Assembly: GCF_000445185.1 (NCBI RefSeq)
Contig: NZ_AVAF01000119.1
Location: 1-39,762, forward strand
Direction: 5' to 3'
Length of the DNA: 39,762 nt
Source: Thermoanaerobacter sp. A7A
GTDB lineage: Bacteria; Bacillota; Thermoanaerobacteria; Thermoanaerobacterales; Thermoanaerobacteraceae
In this document: positions 26,374 through 37,782 of the stretch, one piece after another
How positions within the stretch are numbered: position 1 is the stretch's first letter
How the letters are laid out: each line of letters starts with the position of its first letter
Notes under the pieces: model-generated
Told to the model about the DNA's origin: nothing
The model's input: only the letters and a program-made list of their open reading frames with translations
The model's database searches: none
Program-made: the position numbers and the translations under genes

Positions 26374-26402
26374 AATATACCATTTAAGGTTGTTACAGTC
26401 AA
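26374..26402 (-). promoter_or_regulatory. Promoter of the S9 peptidase gene
   Basis: Minus strand TTGACT (26397-26402), 17 bp, TATATT (26374-26379). Confidence 0.7.
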
Positions 26403-26410
26403 CAAACAAA

Positions 26411-27728
<1,318 letters not shown>

Positions 27729-29111
27729 TTATTTAACTCTTTCCAATATTTCTCTTGCAACTACAACGCCAGATACAGAGGCTTGTGCCAGTCCCCGTGT
27801 AATGCCTGCTCCATCTCCCGCCGCAAATAGATTTTGAATTTGCGTTTCAAATTTGTCAGTAAGCTTTACTCGTGAGGAATAAAACTTTACCTCAACACCG
27901 TATAAAAGTGTATGTTTAGAATATACCCCTGGAGATACTTTGTCCAAAGCTTGCAACATCTCAATAATTGACTGCAAAAATCTATAAGGTAACACCAAGC
28001 TTAAATCTCCTGGCGTTGCATCTTTTAAAGTTGGTTCCACAAGGCCTCTCTTAATCCTTTCTGGAGTAGAACGCCTTCCCGCTAGTAAGTCCCCTAATCT
28101 TTGCACAATCACTCCATCTCCTAACATATTGGCAAGTTCTGCTATATAACGACCATATTCTATGGGTCTATTAAAAGGATGGGTAAATTCTTTGCTAACA
28201 AGTATTGCAAAATTTGTATTGTCTGTTTTTATATCTTTGTAGCTATGTCCATTTACTGTTTTAATTCCATTATTATTTTCTATCACAACTTTACCATAAG
28301 GATTCATACAAAAAGTCCTTACCCTGTCATCAAAGGACTTAGAATAATATATAAATTTCGATTCGTATATTTCCTTTGTTATATCTTCCATGACAACAGC
28401 AGGAATTTCTACTCTCACTCCTATATCAACAGCGTTATTTTTTGTTTCCAATCCGATTCTGTCAGCTTCTCTTTTGAACCATTCAGCACCTTCTCTTCCA
28501 GGTACAACAACTATATATTCCCCGTAATATTTTTCTCCTTTTTCTGTAACTACCCCTTTTGCCTTGCCATTTTCTACAATTATCTCAGCAACAGGTGTCT
28601 CTGTTTTAATCTCCACCTTTTGCCCAATATAATCTCTCATGTTTTTTATAATGTCAAAGCATTTTTCTGTACCTAAATGTTTTATCACTGCAGGAATCAA
28701 TTTTAAATCTGCAGCTTGAGCTCTTTTTTCTATTTCTCTGATTTTTTCTCTATCTGTACCGTGAACTTCTGTTGTCCCTCCAAATTTTACGTATATCCTG
28801 TCGACATAATTTATAAGGTCGTTAAGCTGCGACTTAGACATGTATTCATCTAAAACCCCACCAAACTCTGATGTCAAAGTCAGTTTCCCATCACTAAATG
28901 CCCCTGCGCCCCCTATTCCAGAAGTAATAGCGCAGGGTTTACAATTAGCACACTTTGAGCCATAGACATTAATAGGGCAAATTCTTTTTTGTATATCTTT
29001 CCCTTTTTCTAACAGCAATATATTTAATCCATCTTTTTTATCGATTAGTTCTAAGGCAGTGAAAAGTCCCGCAGGACCTCCTCCAATGATAATGACGTCG
29101 TACACTCTCAT
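27729..29111 (-). CDS. FAD-dependent dehydrogenase-like protein (COG2509 type)
   Basis: 460 aa. Rossmann motif VIIIGGGPAGLFTALEL at the N-terminus, a cysteine cluster CPINVYGSKCANCKPCAITSG at about 45-65, and a C-terminal flavin block AAGDGAGITRGLAQASVSGV. This pattern belongs to uncharacterised HI0933/COG2509-like flavoproteins. The four cysteines could bind a metal or iron-sulfur centre (inference). It precedes purA, as commonly seen in Thermoanaerobacter relatives, though no link to purines is known. Confidence 0.85.
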   Translation of the reverse strand: MRVYDVIIIGGGPAGLFTALELIDKKDGLNILLLEKGKDIQKRICPINVYGSKCANCKPCAITSGIGGAGAFSDGKLTLTSEFGGVLDEYMSKSQLNDLINYVDRIYVKFGGTTEVHGTDREKIREIEKRAQAADLKLIPAVIKHLGTEKCFDIIKNMRDYIGQKVEIKTETPVAEIIVENGKAKGVVTEKGEKYYGEYIVVVPGREGAEWFKREADRIGLETKNNAVDIGVRVEIPAVVMEDITKEIYESKFIYYSKSFDDRVRTFCMNPYGKVVIENNNGIKTVNGHSYKDIKTDNTNFAILVSKEFTHPFNRPIEYGRYIAELANMLGDGVIVQRLGDLLAGRRSTPERIKRGLVEPTLKDATPGDLSLVLPYRFLQSIIEMLQALDKVSPGVYSKHTLLYGVEVKFYSSRVKLTDKFETQIQNLFAAGDGAGITRGLAQASVSGVVVAREILERVK

Positions 29112-29280
29112 AAAGATAACCCCTTTTACTTAGTATATGAAAAACAAAAGCCCGTAATATATATTACCAGAAAAAAAAGCACAAATCAATTAAAATGCGA
29201 ATTTTATTTTTAAAATTATATTAAAAGTTCGCCTTTGTCCACAAAAATTTTTATATATTTTGTAAACAATAAAAAATAAA

Positions 29281-29306
29281 AAGACAGGCTTTTTTAGCTC
29301 TGTCTT
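29281..29306 (-). terminator. Terminator of the chemoreceptor gene
   Basis: AAGACAG/CTGTCTT stem (29281-29287 with 29300-29306) followed by TTTTTATTTTTTATTG on the minus strand. Confidence 0.85.
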
Positions 29307-29316
29307 AATTTCATTT

Positions 29317-30564
29317 TTATAATGAGACAACAAATTTTGACAATATATTTTCAAGAGCAGTAACTGACTTTAATAGATTTTCCGAACTTTCCTTTATCTC
29401 ATTTATAAACTTCATGTGCTCTTCTGTAGATGCGGCAACTTCTTCAGTGGACGCAGCAGTCTCTTCTGACACTGCTGTAATATTTGCTATAGATCCTATT
29501 ATTTCATCTTTATACCCTGAAAGTTCCATCATCGCATTATTTAACATATGTATATTTTCCGTAATAGTATCTATTGAACTCTTGATCTCATTAAAAGCAG
29601 CATATGTAGTTTCCACATGATGTGCTTGGTCCTCCGCAATTTCCTTTACCAAATTTGCTTTTTCAACTGTCTTGTCTGTCTTTTGCTCTATTTCACTTAT
29701 AATCTTGGCTATTTCACTTGCAGCTTGTCTTGATTGTTCTGCTAAATTTCGAACTTCTTCTGCAACAACTGCAAACCCACGACCTGCCTCACCAGCTCTT
29801 GCTGCCTCAATAGCAGCATTTAAGGCAAGCAAATTGGTCTGGTCTGCAATTCCCGTTATCACTTCTATAATCTTTTCAATATGGTGAGAATTTGCTTGCA
29901 ATTCATTTATCGCACTAACAACTTCATCAATTGACTCTTTTGTAACATCAGTTTTTTCTTTCAAAGAATTTACTGTGTGCATGCCATTTTGACTAAGCTT
30001 ATCAGCATTTATAGTAGACTCTTCTACGGCTTTGAAAAATTTAGCGGAATTATCAATACTATTCCCAATATTCTGCACCATATCGGCTGCATTAGAAGTA
30101 TCTTTTGCTTGTTCAGAAGCTCCATTTGCAATCTCTTCCACTGCCTTAGAAATTTGTTCAAAAGTCATATTCCCTTGTTCAATAGACTTAAAAAGAGCAT
30201 TTGCTGTATCTTTAGTGCTTTGAGCAAAAGTAGAGACGTCTTGTAAAATTGCTCTAACATTTTCCATCGTCCTATTAAAAGTCGTTAGTAATGTACCAAT
30301 CTCATCTTTTCTCATTAAATCTACCTTAGCTGTAAAATCTCCTTCTTGTGCTTTTTTAAGTTCTTCAATTAATTTTTTAATAGGTCTTGTAATATTTAAT
30401 GAAATAATTACTGATAAAATTAATGACAAAGCAAAACTAACACTTGCTACTGTAACAAAGACATGCATAACTTTATCGTCAACCGCAAAATAATAAATAG
30501 CCCCCACCGGTATGGCTGCTACTATAAGAAATGAAATAATGAGCCGCCAAAATATGCTTCTCAT
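29317..30564 (-). CDS. Methyl-accepting chemotaxis protein with no sensor domain
   Basis: 415 aa. Two membrane helices (about 7-27 and 33-53) are joined by only a few residues (DDKVM), so there is no external ligand domain. HAMP follows (about 54-108, [20 protein letters not shown]), then the signalling domain with the hairpin tip [20 protein letters not shown] (IEAARAGE, CheA/CheW contact) and two methylation helices rich in EE/QE pairs. It must sense something in the membrane or cytoplasm, or relay from a partner. A 56-aa membrane protein follows downstream of the opposite side. Confidence 0.93.
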   Translation of the reverse strand: MRSIFWRLIISFLIVAAIPVGAIYYFAVDDKVMHVFVTVASVSFALSLILSVIISLNITRPIKKLIEELKKAQEGDFTAKVDLMRKDEIGTLLTTFNRTMENVRAILQDVSTFAQSTKDTANALFKSIEQGNMTFEQISKAVEEIANGASEQAKDTSNAADMVQNIGNSIDNSAKFFKAVEESTINADKLSQNGMHTVNSLKEKTDVTKESIDEVVSAINELQANSHHIEKIIEVITGIADQTNLLALNAAIEAARAGEAGRGFAVVAEEVRNLAEQSRQAASEIAKIISEIEQKTDKTVEKANLVKEIAEDQAHHVETTYAAFNEIKSSIDTITENIHMLNNAMMELSGYKDEIIGSIANITAVSEETAASTEEVAASTEEHMKFINEIKESSENLLKSVTALENILSKFVVSL

Positions 30565-30622
30565 ATGTGTTCCCCCTTTTATAGATTATGTTTTCACCCC
30601 ACCACCCTGCTACTTCAAGACT

Positions 30623-30793
30623 TTATCTACTAATAAATTTAAGGATGTATTCAAACAATACTCCCCCAAGGTAAATTCCTATAATACCAGCTATTCCTGG
30701 TAATACATTTGGAGCAGGGAGTGGCAATTTTAAAAATGAAAAAATTAATCCTACAATCATTCCAGTAACTAATGCCAGCAACGTCTCTTTCAC
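30623..30793 (-). CDS. XapX-type small membrane protein (DUF1427)
   Basis: 56 aa, too short to be found by size cut-offs. GTG start at 30793 with GAGGTG 5 bp upstream (the ATG just before it meets a stop at once). Two hydrophobic helices surround the XapX signature LKLPLPAPNVLPGIAGIIGI and YLGGVLFEYI. It lies 59 bp upstream of the chemoreceptor gene on the same strand, so the two could be co-transcribed. Function unknown; family members are inner membrane proteins of about 50-90 aa. Confidence 0.85.
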   Translation of the reverse strand: MKETLLALVTGMIVGLIFSFLKLPLPAPNVLPGIAGIIGIYLGGVLFEYILKFISR

Positions 30794-30922
30794 ATTAACA
30801 CCTCACTTTATTTTTATCGGTATTTTTATTATTTACTTTAACCAATTTTATATTATATCACAATTTTTTTGTTATTTGTCAGACGTCTAATCACTTTTTA
30901 GAAAAATAAGATGTATACAGCA

Positions 30923-31674
30923 TTAATGAATCGACCTCTTTTGCAATTTACCTCCTAAAACATCGTAGACATCATGTATGGTAACAAAGGCTCCTTCGTC
31001 ATGTTCTTTCACAATCATTTTTAATTTAGCAGTCTCCAAACGGCTAACTACAGCATATAAGATTCCTTTTGTTCCTTTAGTATAACCACCCTTTCCTTTC
31101 CAAAACGTAACACTTCGTCCTAAACGGGCTATTATAGTTTCTGCAATCTCATCTGCTTTCTCAGTAACTATCATAACAGCTTTCGCTTCATCTAAACCTT
31201 CTATAGTCAAATCAATAACCTTAAAAGCAATAAAATAAGTAATGAGAGAATACATGGCTCTATCCCAAGTAAAAACTATTCCAGCACTTCCCAAAATGAT
31301 ACCTCCAAAAACAGAAGCCAGCAAAGTATCACTTGTAAGAGGAGGGATTTTCTCTAAAAAAGTGACCCCGATAGAAAGAATCGTAACAGCAAAAAAGTAG
31401 AAATTACAAAACTCTTACCTATTTGTTTATAACCAAAAACTAAGAAGGGAATATTTAATAGAAAAATAAAAGCTCCAAGAAGCAATTTTGTCAAATAACT
31501 TAACATGATAGAAATACCAGTTATACCACCATCAATTATATTATTAGGTACTAAAAATATTTCTAATGCTACTGCCGCAAGAAAAGCTTCTACAAAAATA
31601 AAAACATAATTTTCAAGTTTTTTTATACTCCACCTCCAAAGTTTATTCCCAATTTCAATTATAGGTAATAACAT
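30923..31674 (-). pseudogene. YitT-family membrane protein, broken
   Basis: Three lesions are visible. (1) The expected start, behind a good GGAGGTG, is ATA (31624-31626) in front of KKLENYVFIFVEA. (2) The frame is lost in a T6 run (A6 at 31391-31396 on the plus strand); one more T restores STFFAVTILSIGVTFLEK and continues into TLLASVFGGIILG. (3) Compared with YitT, the segment between GGIILG and AGIVFTWDRAMYSL (about 70 residues, several membrane helices) is missing. The C-terminal DUF2179 domain (VTEKADEIAETIIARLGRSV...GGYTKGTKGILYAVV) is intact, and could still be made as a 133-aa piece from 31324. Confidence 0.85.
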
Positions 31675-31735
31675 AGTTGCTGTAAACCTCTTGAATATTC
31701 CAAATGCCTGGTTAAGTCGAGATTTTTAAAACATA

Positions 31736-31773
31736 TAAAAAGGTCCTACCATGAATATAGGTAAGACCTTTTT
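31736..31773 (-). terminator. Terminator of the flavoenzyme gene
   Basis: AAAAAGGTC and GGTA/TACC arms with one C-A mismatch around the loop, and TTTTTATATG after it on the minus strand. Confidence 0.75.
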
Positions 31774-31778
31774 GAACG

Positions 31779-33134
31779 TTATTTTTCTCTTTGTGCTACT
31801 GTCGCTGCTTGTTGGAGAGGATCCCATACCGAGTTATACGGAGGCGCATAAGCAAGGTCCAAGGCCTGAAGGTCATCAATAGTCATACCGTGGAAAAGAG
31901 CTGTAGCGAGAACATCAATTCGCTTGTCTACCCCAGCACCTCCTGCAATTTGTCCTCCTAAAAGCTTGCGGTTGTCTTTATTAAAGTGGAGGCGAATAGT
32001 CAAAACTTCATCTTCCCAGGGATAATAATGACTTATAGGTCTTGCCTTAATAGAAACAGTCTGATATGGAAGACCTAAAGCTTGGCATTCCCTTTCCCCT
32101 AAACCGCTTCTTGCAATCGTCCTATCAAAAACCTTCACAATCGCTGTACCGACAATACCTGCAAATTTTGCATCTCCGCCCGCCATGTTAATTCCAGCAA
32201 TTCGCCCTTGTTTATTAGCCGTTGTCCCCAAAGGCACATAATCCGGCGCATTTTTTATGCGATGAAAATGGGTAGCACAGTCCCCTGCAGCAAAAATATC
32301 TGGAATATTTGTTTGTAGGCGTTCATTTACAAGAATCGCACTTCGAGGACCTAATTCTATACCAGCCTCTCTGGCAAGCTCACTAACTGGGCGAACTCCT
32401 ATAGAAATAATGACTAAATCGGCTGGGAAAGAACCATTTTTTGTCACAACAGCCCGTACGCCTTTTTCATCCCCTTCTAACCCCACAACTTCTTCATTTA
32501 AATGAATTTCTACCCCATGCCTTTTAAGAGCATCCTGTGCAATTTCAGCAATAGGAGCATCAAAAGTCGGAATAAGCTGAGGAGCTAAATCCAAAACAGT
32601 CACTTTAAAACCTCTCGTATGTAAGGCTTCTGCTGTTTCTAAACCAATATATCCCCCACCAATTACCACCGCTTTATTAGGAGTATGAGTTTCAAGCCAA
32701 GACAAGAGCTTTTCCGCATCTCCCATTGTCTTCAAAGTAAAAACTCCAGGCAAATTTTTACCTTCCCATGGCGGTACAATCGCTGCACTTCCTGTCCCAA
32801 TTAAAATCACATCATAAGGCACTGTAATTTCATCTTTTTCTTCCCGGCGATATACACGAATCTGCTTCTTTTGAGGTATAATCTGTGTAACCTCATGATA
32901 AAGCTTTACATCGATATTATAGCGAGTGTAAAACTCTTCAGCTGTTCGCGCAATAAGCTTTTTCCTTTCAGCTACTACTCCCCCTATCCAGTAGGGAAGG
33001 CCACATTGAGCATAAGAAATGACCTCTTCCTTTTCAAAGACAAGAATTTCTCCTTCAGAGTCCTGTCTTCTAATTTGAGAAGCTGCACTCATTCCAGCAG
33101 CATCGCCACCAACAATTACATATCGTCTGGGCAT
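31779..33134 (-). CDS. CoA-disulfide reductase/NADH oxidase-like flavoenzyme
   Basis: 451 aa. FAD motif IVGGDAAGMSAASQI, redox cysteine C44 in SYAQCGLPYWIGG (the single-cysteine site of CoA-disulfide reductases and NADH oxidases), NAD(P)-binding VVIGGGYIGLETAEAL, FAD motif IFAAGDCA, and a C-terminal dimerisation domain. In anaerobes such enzymes keep CoA or persulfide pools reduced or detoxify oxygen. No rhodanese or other fused domain is present. Base use (GGAGGA start, more GC-rich codons) is slightly unlike its neighbours. Confidence 0.88.
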   Translation of the reverse strand: MPRRYVIVGGDAAGMSAASQIRRQDSEGEILVFEKEEVISYAQCGLPYWIGGVVAERKKLIARTAEEFYTRYNIDVKLYHEVTQIIPQKKQIRVYRREEKDEITVPYDVILIGTGSAAIVPPWEGKNLPGVFTLKTMGDAEKLLSWLETHTPNKAVVIGGGYIGLETAEALHTRGFKVTVLDLAPQLIPTFDAPIAEIAQDALKRHGVEIHLNEEVVGLEGDEKGVRAVVTKNGSFPADLVIISIGVRPVSELAREAGIELGPRSAILVNERLQTNIPDIFAAGDCATHFHRIKNAPDYVPLGTTANKQGRIAGINMAGGDAKFAGIVGTAIVKVFDRTIARSGLGERECQALGLPYQTVSIKARPISHYYPWEDEVLTIRLHFNKDNRKLLGGQIAGGAGVDKRIDVLATALFHGMTIDDLQALDLAYAPPYNSVWDPLQQAATVAQREK

Positions 33135-33249
33135 GTTTCTTCCTCCTTTTTTGTACTTATGTACACATCTTCATTATACTCTGCTACTTTATATTTTTCA
33201 AACTCTTTAAAATTCTAAAAAATTTATATTTCAATCCTTCTTTTCTTAT

Positions 33250-34335
33250 TTAATTTATTCCCTTTGACAACATCTCAATCTTTTTCAAGACTTTTTCTTT
33301 TTCTTTCCCTTCCAAAATAATTGGTTTAAAATCATTTCTATCCTTTTGAGAAGAAACAGATACAGGTATTATATCCTCTTCAATATCTATTATTTCTCCT
33401 TTATCATTAAGAATAAAGGTTTGCTGAAATATCAAAGAATCTTTGTCTTTAGGATTTCTATTCCCCCCAAAAGAAAAATTGCCAAGAGAATAGGCAATAT
33501 ACCTATTTTTATACTTTTCTATCCCTTGTATCACATGAGGATGATGACCTATCACAAGGTCTACTCCTTCATCTATTACAAAATGGCCTAAATCCTTCTG
33601 GATTTTGTTTGGATAATACTGATTCTCCTCTCCCCAGTGAAAACTAACAACCAAAATATTGACATTAGATCTCAATTCTATAATATCCTTTTTAATTTGA
33701 TTTTTAGTCTCCATAGTATTGTCAAAACCTGTATAACCAAGCACTCCAACTTTTATCCCTTTTATATTAGTAACGTATTTATACCCATATCCAAAATACT
33801 CAATTCCCTCTTTCTTTAATGCTCTTATTGTATCTTCAAAACCCTCTCTCAAATAATCAAAAGTATGATTATTTGCCAAATTTACAACTTCTATACTCCC
33901 TTCCTTTAAAATCCGCGCATAAGAAGCTTCTCCTTTAAAAGCATATTCCTTATTAGCTTTTTTCGTTGCAGTAGTAAAAGTTGTCTCCAAATTTGCAATC
34001 GTCAAATCGTCCTTATCTAAAATGTTTTTGACGTTTTCAAAAAAATATCCATAGTCATAATTATGCTTTTTTAACTCTTCATCAAAGGTACCAAATTTAC
34101 CATAGGACTCATCAGAGCCTAAAGCACAATCCCCTACTGCACTTATAACTATTTTTGTATAATTATCCTCTTTATGAACATCCTCTTGAGGAAGACTTTG
34201 TGGCTTTTTTTCCACAATAAATTCCTTTAAAAGAGTTTCTGAAATACCCAAATTTTCTGCCGTTAAGGGAATAGCAATTATGCTTACTATCAAAAAAATA
34301 AAAATTAAAATTTTAGTCACTGTTTTCCCTTTCAT
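33250..34335 (-). CDS. CapA-family (PgsA-like) metallophosphatase, membrane anchored
   Basis: About 361 aa. N-terminal helix (KTVTKILIFIFLIVSIIAIP), then the CapA fold: SAVGDCALG, TIANLETTFT, VVNLANNHTFDYLREG, SFHWGEENQY and VIGHHPHVIQGIEKY, which carry the metal-binding His/Asp/Asn residues of calcineurin-like enzymes. CapA/PgsA proteins take part in poly-gamma-glutamate or other surface polymer export; no capBC genes are nearby, so the substrate is open. ATG 34335 is preferred over the ATG at 34353 because GGAGAGG lies between them. Confidence 0.85.
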   Translation of the reverse strand: MKGKTVTKILIFIFLIVSIIAIPLTAENLGISETLLKEFIVEKKPQSLPQEDVHKEDNYTKIVISAVGDCALGSDESYGKFGTFDEELKKHNYDYGYFFENVKNILDKDDLTIANLETTFTTATKKANKEYAFKGEASYARILKEGSIEVVNLANNHTFDYLREGFEDTIRALKKEGIEYFGYGYKYVTNIKGIKVGVLGYTGFDNTMETKNQIKKDIIELRSNVNILVVSFHWGEENQYYPNKIQKDLGHFVIDEGVDLVIGHHPHVIQGIEKYKNRYIAYSLGNFSFGGNRNPKDKDSLIFQQTFILNDKGEIIDIEEDIIPVSVSSQKDRNDFKPIILEGKEKEKVLKKIEMLSKGIN

Positions 34336-34400
34336 ATCCACTGCCCTCTCCATAATATCCTGTAATAATTTTACACATTCACATAAAATAAATCAATACA

Positions 34401-34427
34401 AAAAAAGAAACCACTTATTGTGGTCTC
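34401..34427 (-). terminator. Terminator of the phosphoglucomutase gene
   Basis: GAGACCAC/GTGGTTTC stem (34407-34414 with 34420-34427) with TTTTTTTG after it on the minus strand. Confidence 0.9.
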
Positions 34428-34436
34428 CTTAAAATA

Positions 34437-36110
34437 TTAATCTTCCAAACCCAAAGTCTTTGCAAACTCCTCTTTCGCCTTTTCTAAGAGAGATTTCGCT
34501 TCTTCTAAACTTTCCATATTCATAACCATAAAGTAAAACTTCACTTTCGGCTCTGTGCCTGAAGGCCTTGCATAGACCAAAAGCCTATCCTCAAACTCCA
34601 TCTTTAAAACATCCGAAGGAGGAATTTGCCCATGTCCTTTTAAATAATCTATCATCCCTGTCAGTTTATATCCCGCAAGACTTTCAATGGGATTTTTCCT
34701 CAACCTTTTCATTATTCTCCTTATTTTTTCTACTCCTGCTTCTCCTTCATACACAGGAGAAAGCTGCCCTTCAAAATAATACCCGTATTTTTTATAAATC
34801 TCTTCTAAAGCGTCCACCAAAGTCATGCCTTTTTGCTTGTAATAAGCTGCCATTTCACAAGTTACCATTATTGGAGTCCCAGAATCTTTATCGTAAACAA
34901 AATCACCTATATTGTATCCATAGCTTTCCTCATAGGCAAAAAATACAGTTTTGCCTTCAGCTCTTAACCTGTCAGCCTCATTGCAAATCCACTTGAATCC
35001 AGTCAAAACTTCAGAAACCTCAACCCCGTGGGCTTTTGCAATTTTAGCAAACAACTTTGAAGATACAATAGATTCTATAACGGCCGGATTTTTAGGCATT
35101 CCTTTTTTTGAATACATCTCCAACAAGAAATTCAAAAGTAATATCCCCATTTGATTGCCATCTATTCTCACATAATCTCTCTTATGCTTCACTAATACCC
35201 CCATCCTGTCTGCATCAGGGTCAGAAGCTAGCACTATATCTGCATCAAGCCTCTTCGCATCCTCTAGAGCTAGCTTAAAGGCTTCATCAAATTCGGGATT
35301 TGGATAATTTACTGTAGGAAAATTTCCATCAGGTACCTGTTGCTCTTTTTGAATGTAAATATCAAAACCCACTTTTTCAAGCAGTGGTGGCACTATCTTT
35401 ACGCCTGTTCCATGCAGTGGCGTATAGACAATATTTAAATCTTTTGAAAAAATTCCAAAAGAATAAGAAAGTGCTTTTTCAAAATATGCCAAATCAACTT
35501 CCTGATCTACCATTACAACAAGCCCTTTTTTCTTTGCTTCCTCAAAAGGTATCCTTTTTATTTCACCAAAAGATTTTATCTCCTCATATTCTTTTATAAT
35601 CCTCTCATCATGAGGCGGTATCACCTGCGCTCCATTTGACCAATATACCTTGTAACCATTGTATTCGGGAGGATTATGACTTGCAGTAATCATTATACCG
35701 GCTGTTGTCTTTAAATATCTAACAGCAAATGATAAAAGAGGAGTTGGTCTAAAGTCGTCAAACAAATACACCTTTATGCCATTTGCGGCAAGAATTTCTG
35801 CTGATTCAATTGCAAAATCCCTTGAAAAATTTCTTGTATCATAAGAAATAGCAACACTTTTTTCTCCTTCGACTGCCCTATTTATGTAATTTGCAAAAGC
35901 TTGTGTTGCCTTACCTACAGTATAGAAATTCATCCTATTTGCTCCAAGCCCCATAACGCTCCGCATACCTGCTGTGCCAAATTCCAGGTCTTTAAAAAAA
36001 GCATCCTGTATTTCAGATTCATTCATTTTCCTTAAAACTTCTTTATCCTTCTCTGAAATTGAAGGGTCATTTAACCATGCCTGATATCTCTCCATCGTTT
36101 CCTTATCCAT
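34437..36110 (-). CDS. Alpha-D-phosphohexomutase (phosphoglucomutase, PgcA type)
   Basis: About 557 aa. Active-site serine S144 in GIMITASHNPPEYNG, metal loop DPDADRMG (about 302), sugar loop FAYEESYGYNIG and phosphate loop RPSGTEPKVKFY. The length and the FGTAGMRSVMG N-terminus fit the PgcA group of Firmicutes, which interconverts glucose-1- and glucose-6-phosphate for surface glycolipids and UDP-glucose. ATG 36110 is chosen over an upstream GTG three codons earlier; both are near a GAGAGG site. Confidence 0.93.
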   Translation of the reverse strand: MDKETMERYQAWLNDPSISEKDKEVLRKMNESEIQDAFFKDLEFGTAGMRSVMGLGANRMNFYTVGKATQAFANYINRAVEGEKSVAISYDTRNFSRDFAIESAEILAANGIKVYLFDDFRPTPLLSFAVRYLKTTAGIMITASHNPPEYNGYKVYWSNGAQVIPPHDERIIKEYEEIKSFGEIKRIPFEEAKKKGLVVMVDQEVDLAYFEKALSYSFGIFSKDLNIVYTPLHGTGVKIVPPLLEKVGFDIYIQKEQQVPDGNFPTVNYPNPEFDEAFKLALEDAKRLDADIVLASDPDADRMGVLVKHKRDYVRIDGNQMGILLLNFLLEMYSKKGMPKNPAVIESIVSSKLFAKIAKAHGVEVSEVLTGFKWICNEADRLRAEGKTVFFAYEESYGYNIGDFVYDKDSGTPIMVTCEMAAYYKQKGMTLVDALEEIYKKYGYYFEGQLSPVYEGEAGVEKIRRIMKRLRKNPIESLAGYKLTGMIDYLKGHGQIPPSDVLKMEFEDRLLVYARPSGTEPKVKFYFMVMNMESLEEAKSLLEKAKEEFAKTLGLED

Positions 36111-36201
36111 CACAACCACGCCTCTCTATAATGTTCTCTCTTTAAAAAAATATAAATTTCTTTTTTTATTGCAGATTTGTAGCTTTACTTTCATAGCCTA
36201 A

Positions 36202-36231
36202 TTAATACAATAGTTCTTTAATATTTGTCAA
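36202..36231 (-). promoter_or_regulatory. Promoter of the phosphoglucomutase gene
   Basis: Minus strand TTGACA (36226-36231), 18 bp, TATTAA (36202-36207). Confidence 0.6.
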
Positions 36232-36305
36232 GTGTTTCCTATACATTTTTATTTTAACTTATTTAATTTAAAGTGTCTATATTATTTATTCGCAATAAAA
36301 AACCC

Positions 36306-36335
36306 ATTTCAATTCCACTATGGTTATATCAAATC
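36306..36335. repeat. Isolated degenerate CRISPR repeat
   Basis: 30 bp matching the array repeat at 27 positions (first base A for G, and two changes in TTAGATTAAATC). It lies 1.7 kb left of the continuous array. Confidence 0.85.
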
Positions 36336-36484
36336 TGTCTGAAACAGTTTATGGAACGTTTAAGTTTTAATTAAAAAGTTGGCTGAGCTAAGGCAAATTG
36401 AGTGGAATAACACACATTGTCTTATTAAAAAGGAGCTAATATTAGAAGCAAGGAAAGAAAAAGAACTTTATCGTGGGAAATATC

Positions 36485-36745
36485 ATGTCACATGGGTATA
36501 CTTTTGATAAAACTATTCCAAGGAAGCAAAAGGAAGTAAAAGGAGAACATGTAGCAAAATATAAAGATTTTTTACTTCAAACAAAGAGAAATGCCGATGA
36601 GATTTATACTTTTAGATACCCACAACGAGGAGATATTTGCTGAGCTTTTGTGAGATACAGGAAAAGTGAAATTGATATAGCTATATTTAATGAGCATATG
36701 AACAAAGATGTGGGTAGATGGGTATTTAGGGACAAGGAAGATTAG
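36485..36745 (+). pseudogene. Broken reading frame of unknown origin
   Basis: MSHGYTFDKTIPRKQKEVKG to RWVFRDKED with an in-frame TGA at 36641. In the region of the stop another frame gives a better continuation (DTHNEEIFAELL), suggesting two compensating frameshifts. No family recognised; probably debris of a phage or mobile-element gene. The stretch 36,336-36,484 shows nothing I can name. Confidence 0.3.
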
Positions 36746-37101
36746 GGAAAAACCTTTGTCTTTCTCCATTCTCCCCATCATGTGCATGAGGGACAATAGA
36801 ATGTACTTTGGAATGGCCGTGATCCATTAAATCGATATTCACTTTTACATTACCTTCTTCGTCATAAAATCTTCTCTGGGTTATTTTGTCCTGTTTGGGA
36901 TTTAACAAATCTATAACTGCATTAGGGAAAGCTTTCACACTTTTATTTGTTGTGCCTTTGATGGTAATTATATATACCACTTTCCTCATCAATTTTCACT
37001 ATGTTATTTATATTCAAGTTTTTAAGGTATTTATTAAGCCCATTCAAATTTTGATGTATTTCTACAAGTTGTTGTATGTGTTTTCCCTCGTCAAAAGGCA
37101 T
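36726..37101 (-). pseudogene. Phage-associated protein, frameshifted
   Basis: Starts MPFDEGKHIQQLVEIHQNLN in one frame and, after loss of two bases in a TA run (near 36977), continues as YIITIKGTTNKSVKAFPNAV, then QRRFYDEEGNVKVNIDL and HGHSKVHSIVPHAHD. The last block, with Asp, His-Gly and PHxH residues, resembles C-terminal modules seen in some phage structural and polymorphic-toxin proteins. It follows the portal remnant in phage gene order. Function not assigned. Confidence 0.5.
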
Positions 37102-37160
37102 TAACCCTCACTACCTTTTACCTGCGGAGGCTGTATGTTCGGTTTAAAGATAAGCGGTAT

Positions 37161-37782
37161 TTATGCATTTACGTCAGCTACAATTTTCATAAGTTCTTCC
37201 TTTAATGCTACTTCATCAAATTGGAATATATGTTTTAATGCTGTCTCTTTACTTATTAAACCATTTCATGCTAATAAAGTATTAAATTTTAGCCATCTCC
37301 ATCTCATCATCTGGTAAACCATCAACTTATTGATATATTGTCTAATTTAATTGGATTTGGCATTACTTGTGCTGCCTCCAATTCAGATGCAAGTTTTAAA
37401 ACCTTCTTTACCACTGGATCAAAGCGTCGGACTCTATTAACTTTGGTAAGAGGTGCCATCATAAGCCTTCTTAAGGCCGAACCAGACTCAGCTAATCCAG
37501 GTTTTAATTGACCAAATGCAGCAGTAGTTGTATTACTTAAAATATACATCTGTTCCATAATAAGGTCAATTTGCCTAAAGGCTGAATTCAGTTTCCCATC
37601 CCACGTTACATATCCGGGAGGCCTCTCGCCTTCACCAGCAGGAAAATACTTTCCACCTCCTTGAAAAATCCATCCCCACCGTCTTAGGGTCTTGTTCTAA
37701 AGCTTTATCTAATCCATACATATTTAGACCCGCATGCTGATCCAGAATACTTGAAATCTGTACTATTCTAATCTCAATCTCT
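37161..37782 (-). pseudogene. SPP1-type phage portal protein remnant
   Basis: C-terminal part of a portal protein spread over at least three frames: SSILDQHAGLNMYGLDKAL; then RWGWIFQGGGKYFPAGEGE, PPGYVTWDGKLNSAFRQIDL, MEQMYILSNTTTAAFGQL and AESGSALRRLMMAPLTKVNR; then DGLPDDEMEMAKI; then GLISKETALKHIFQFDEVAL ending DVNA at 37161. Each piece agrees with SPP1-like portals, which form the DNA channel of the phage head. Homology to the gene's interior reaches the edge of the CRISPR repeat at 37783, where the 5' half is cut off. Confidence 0.8.
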
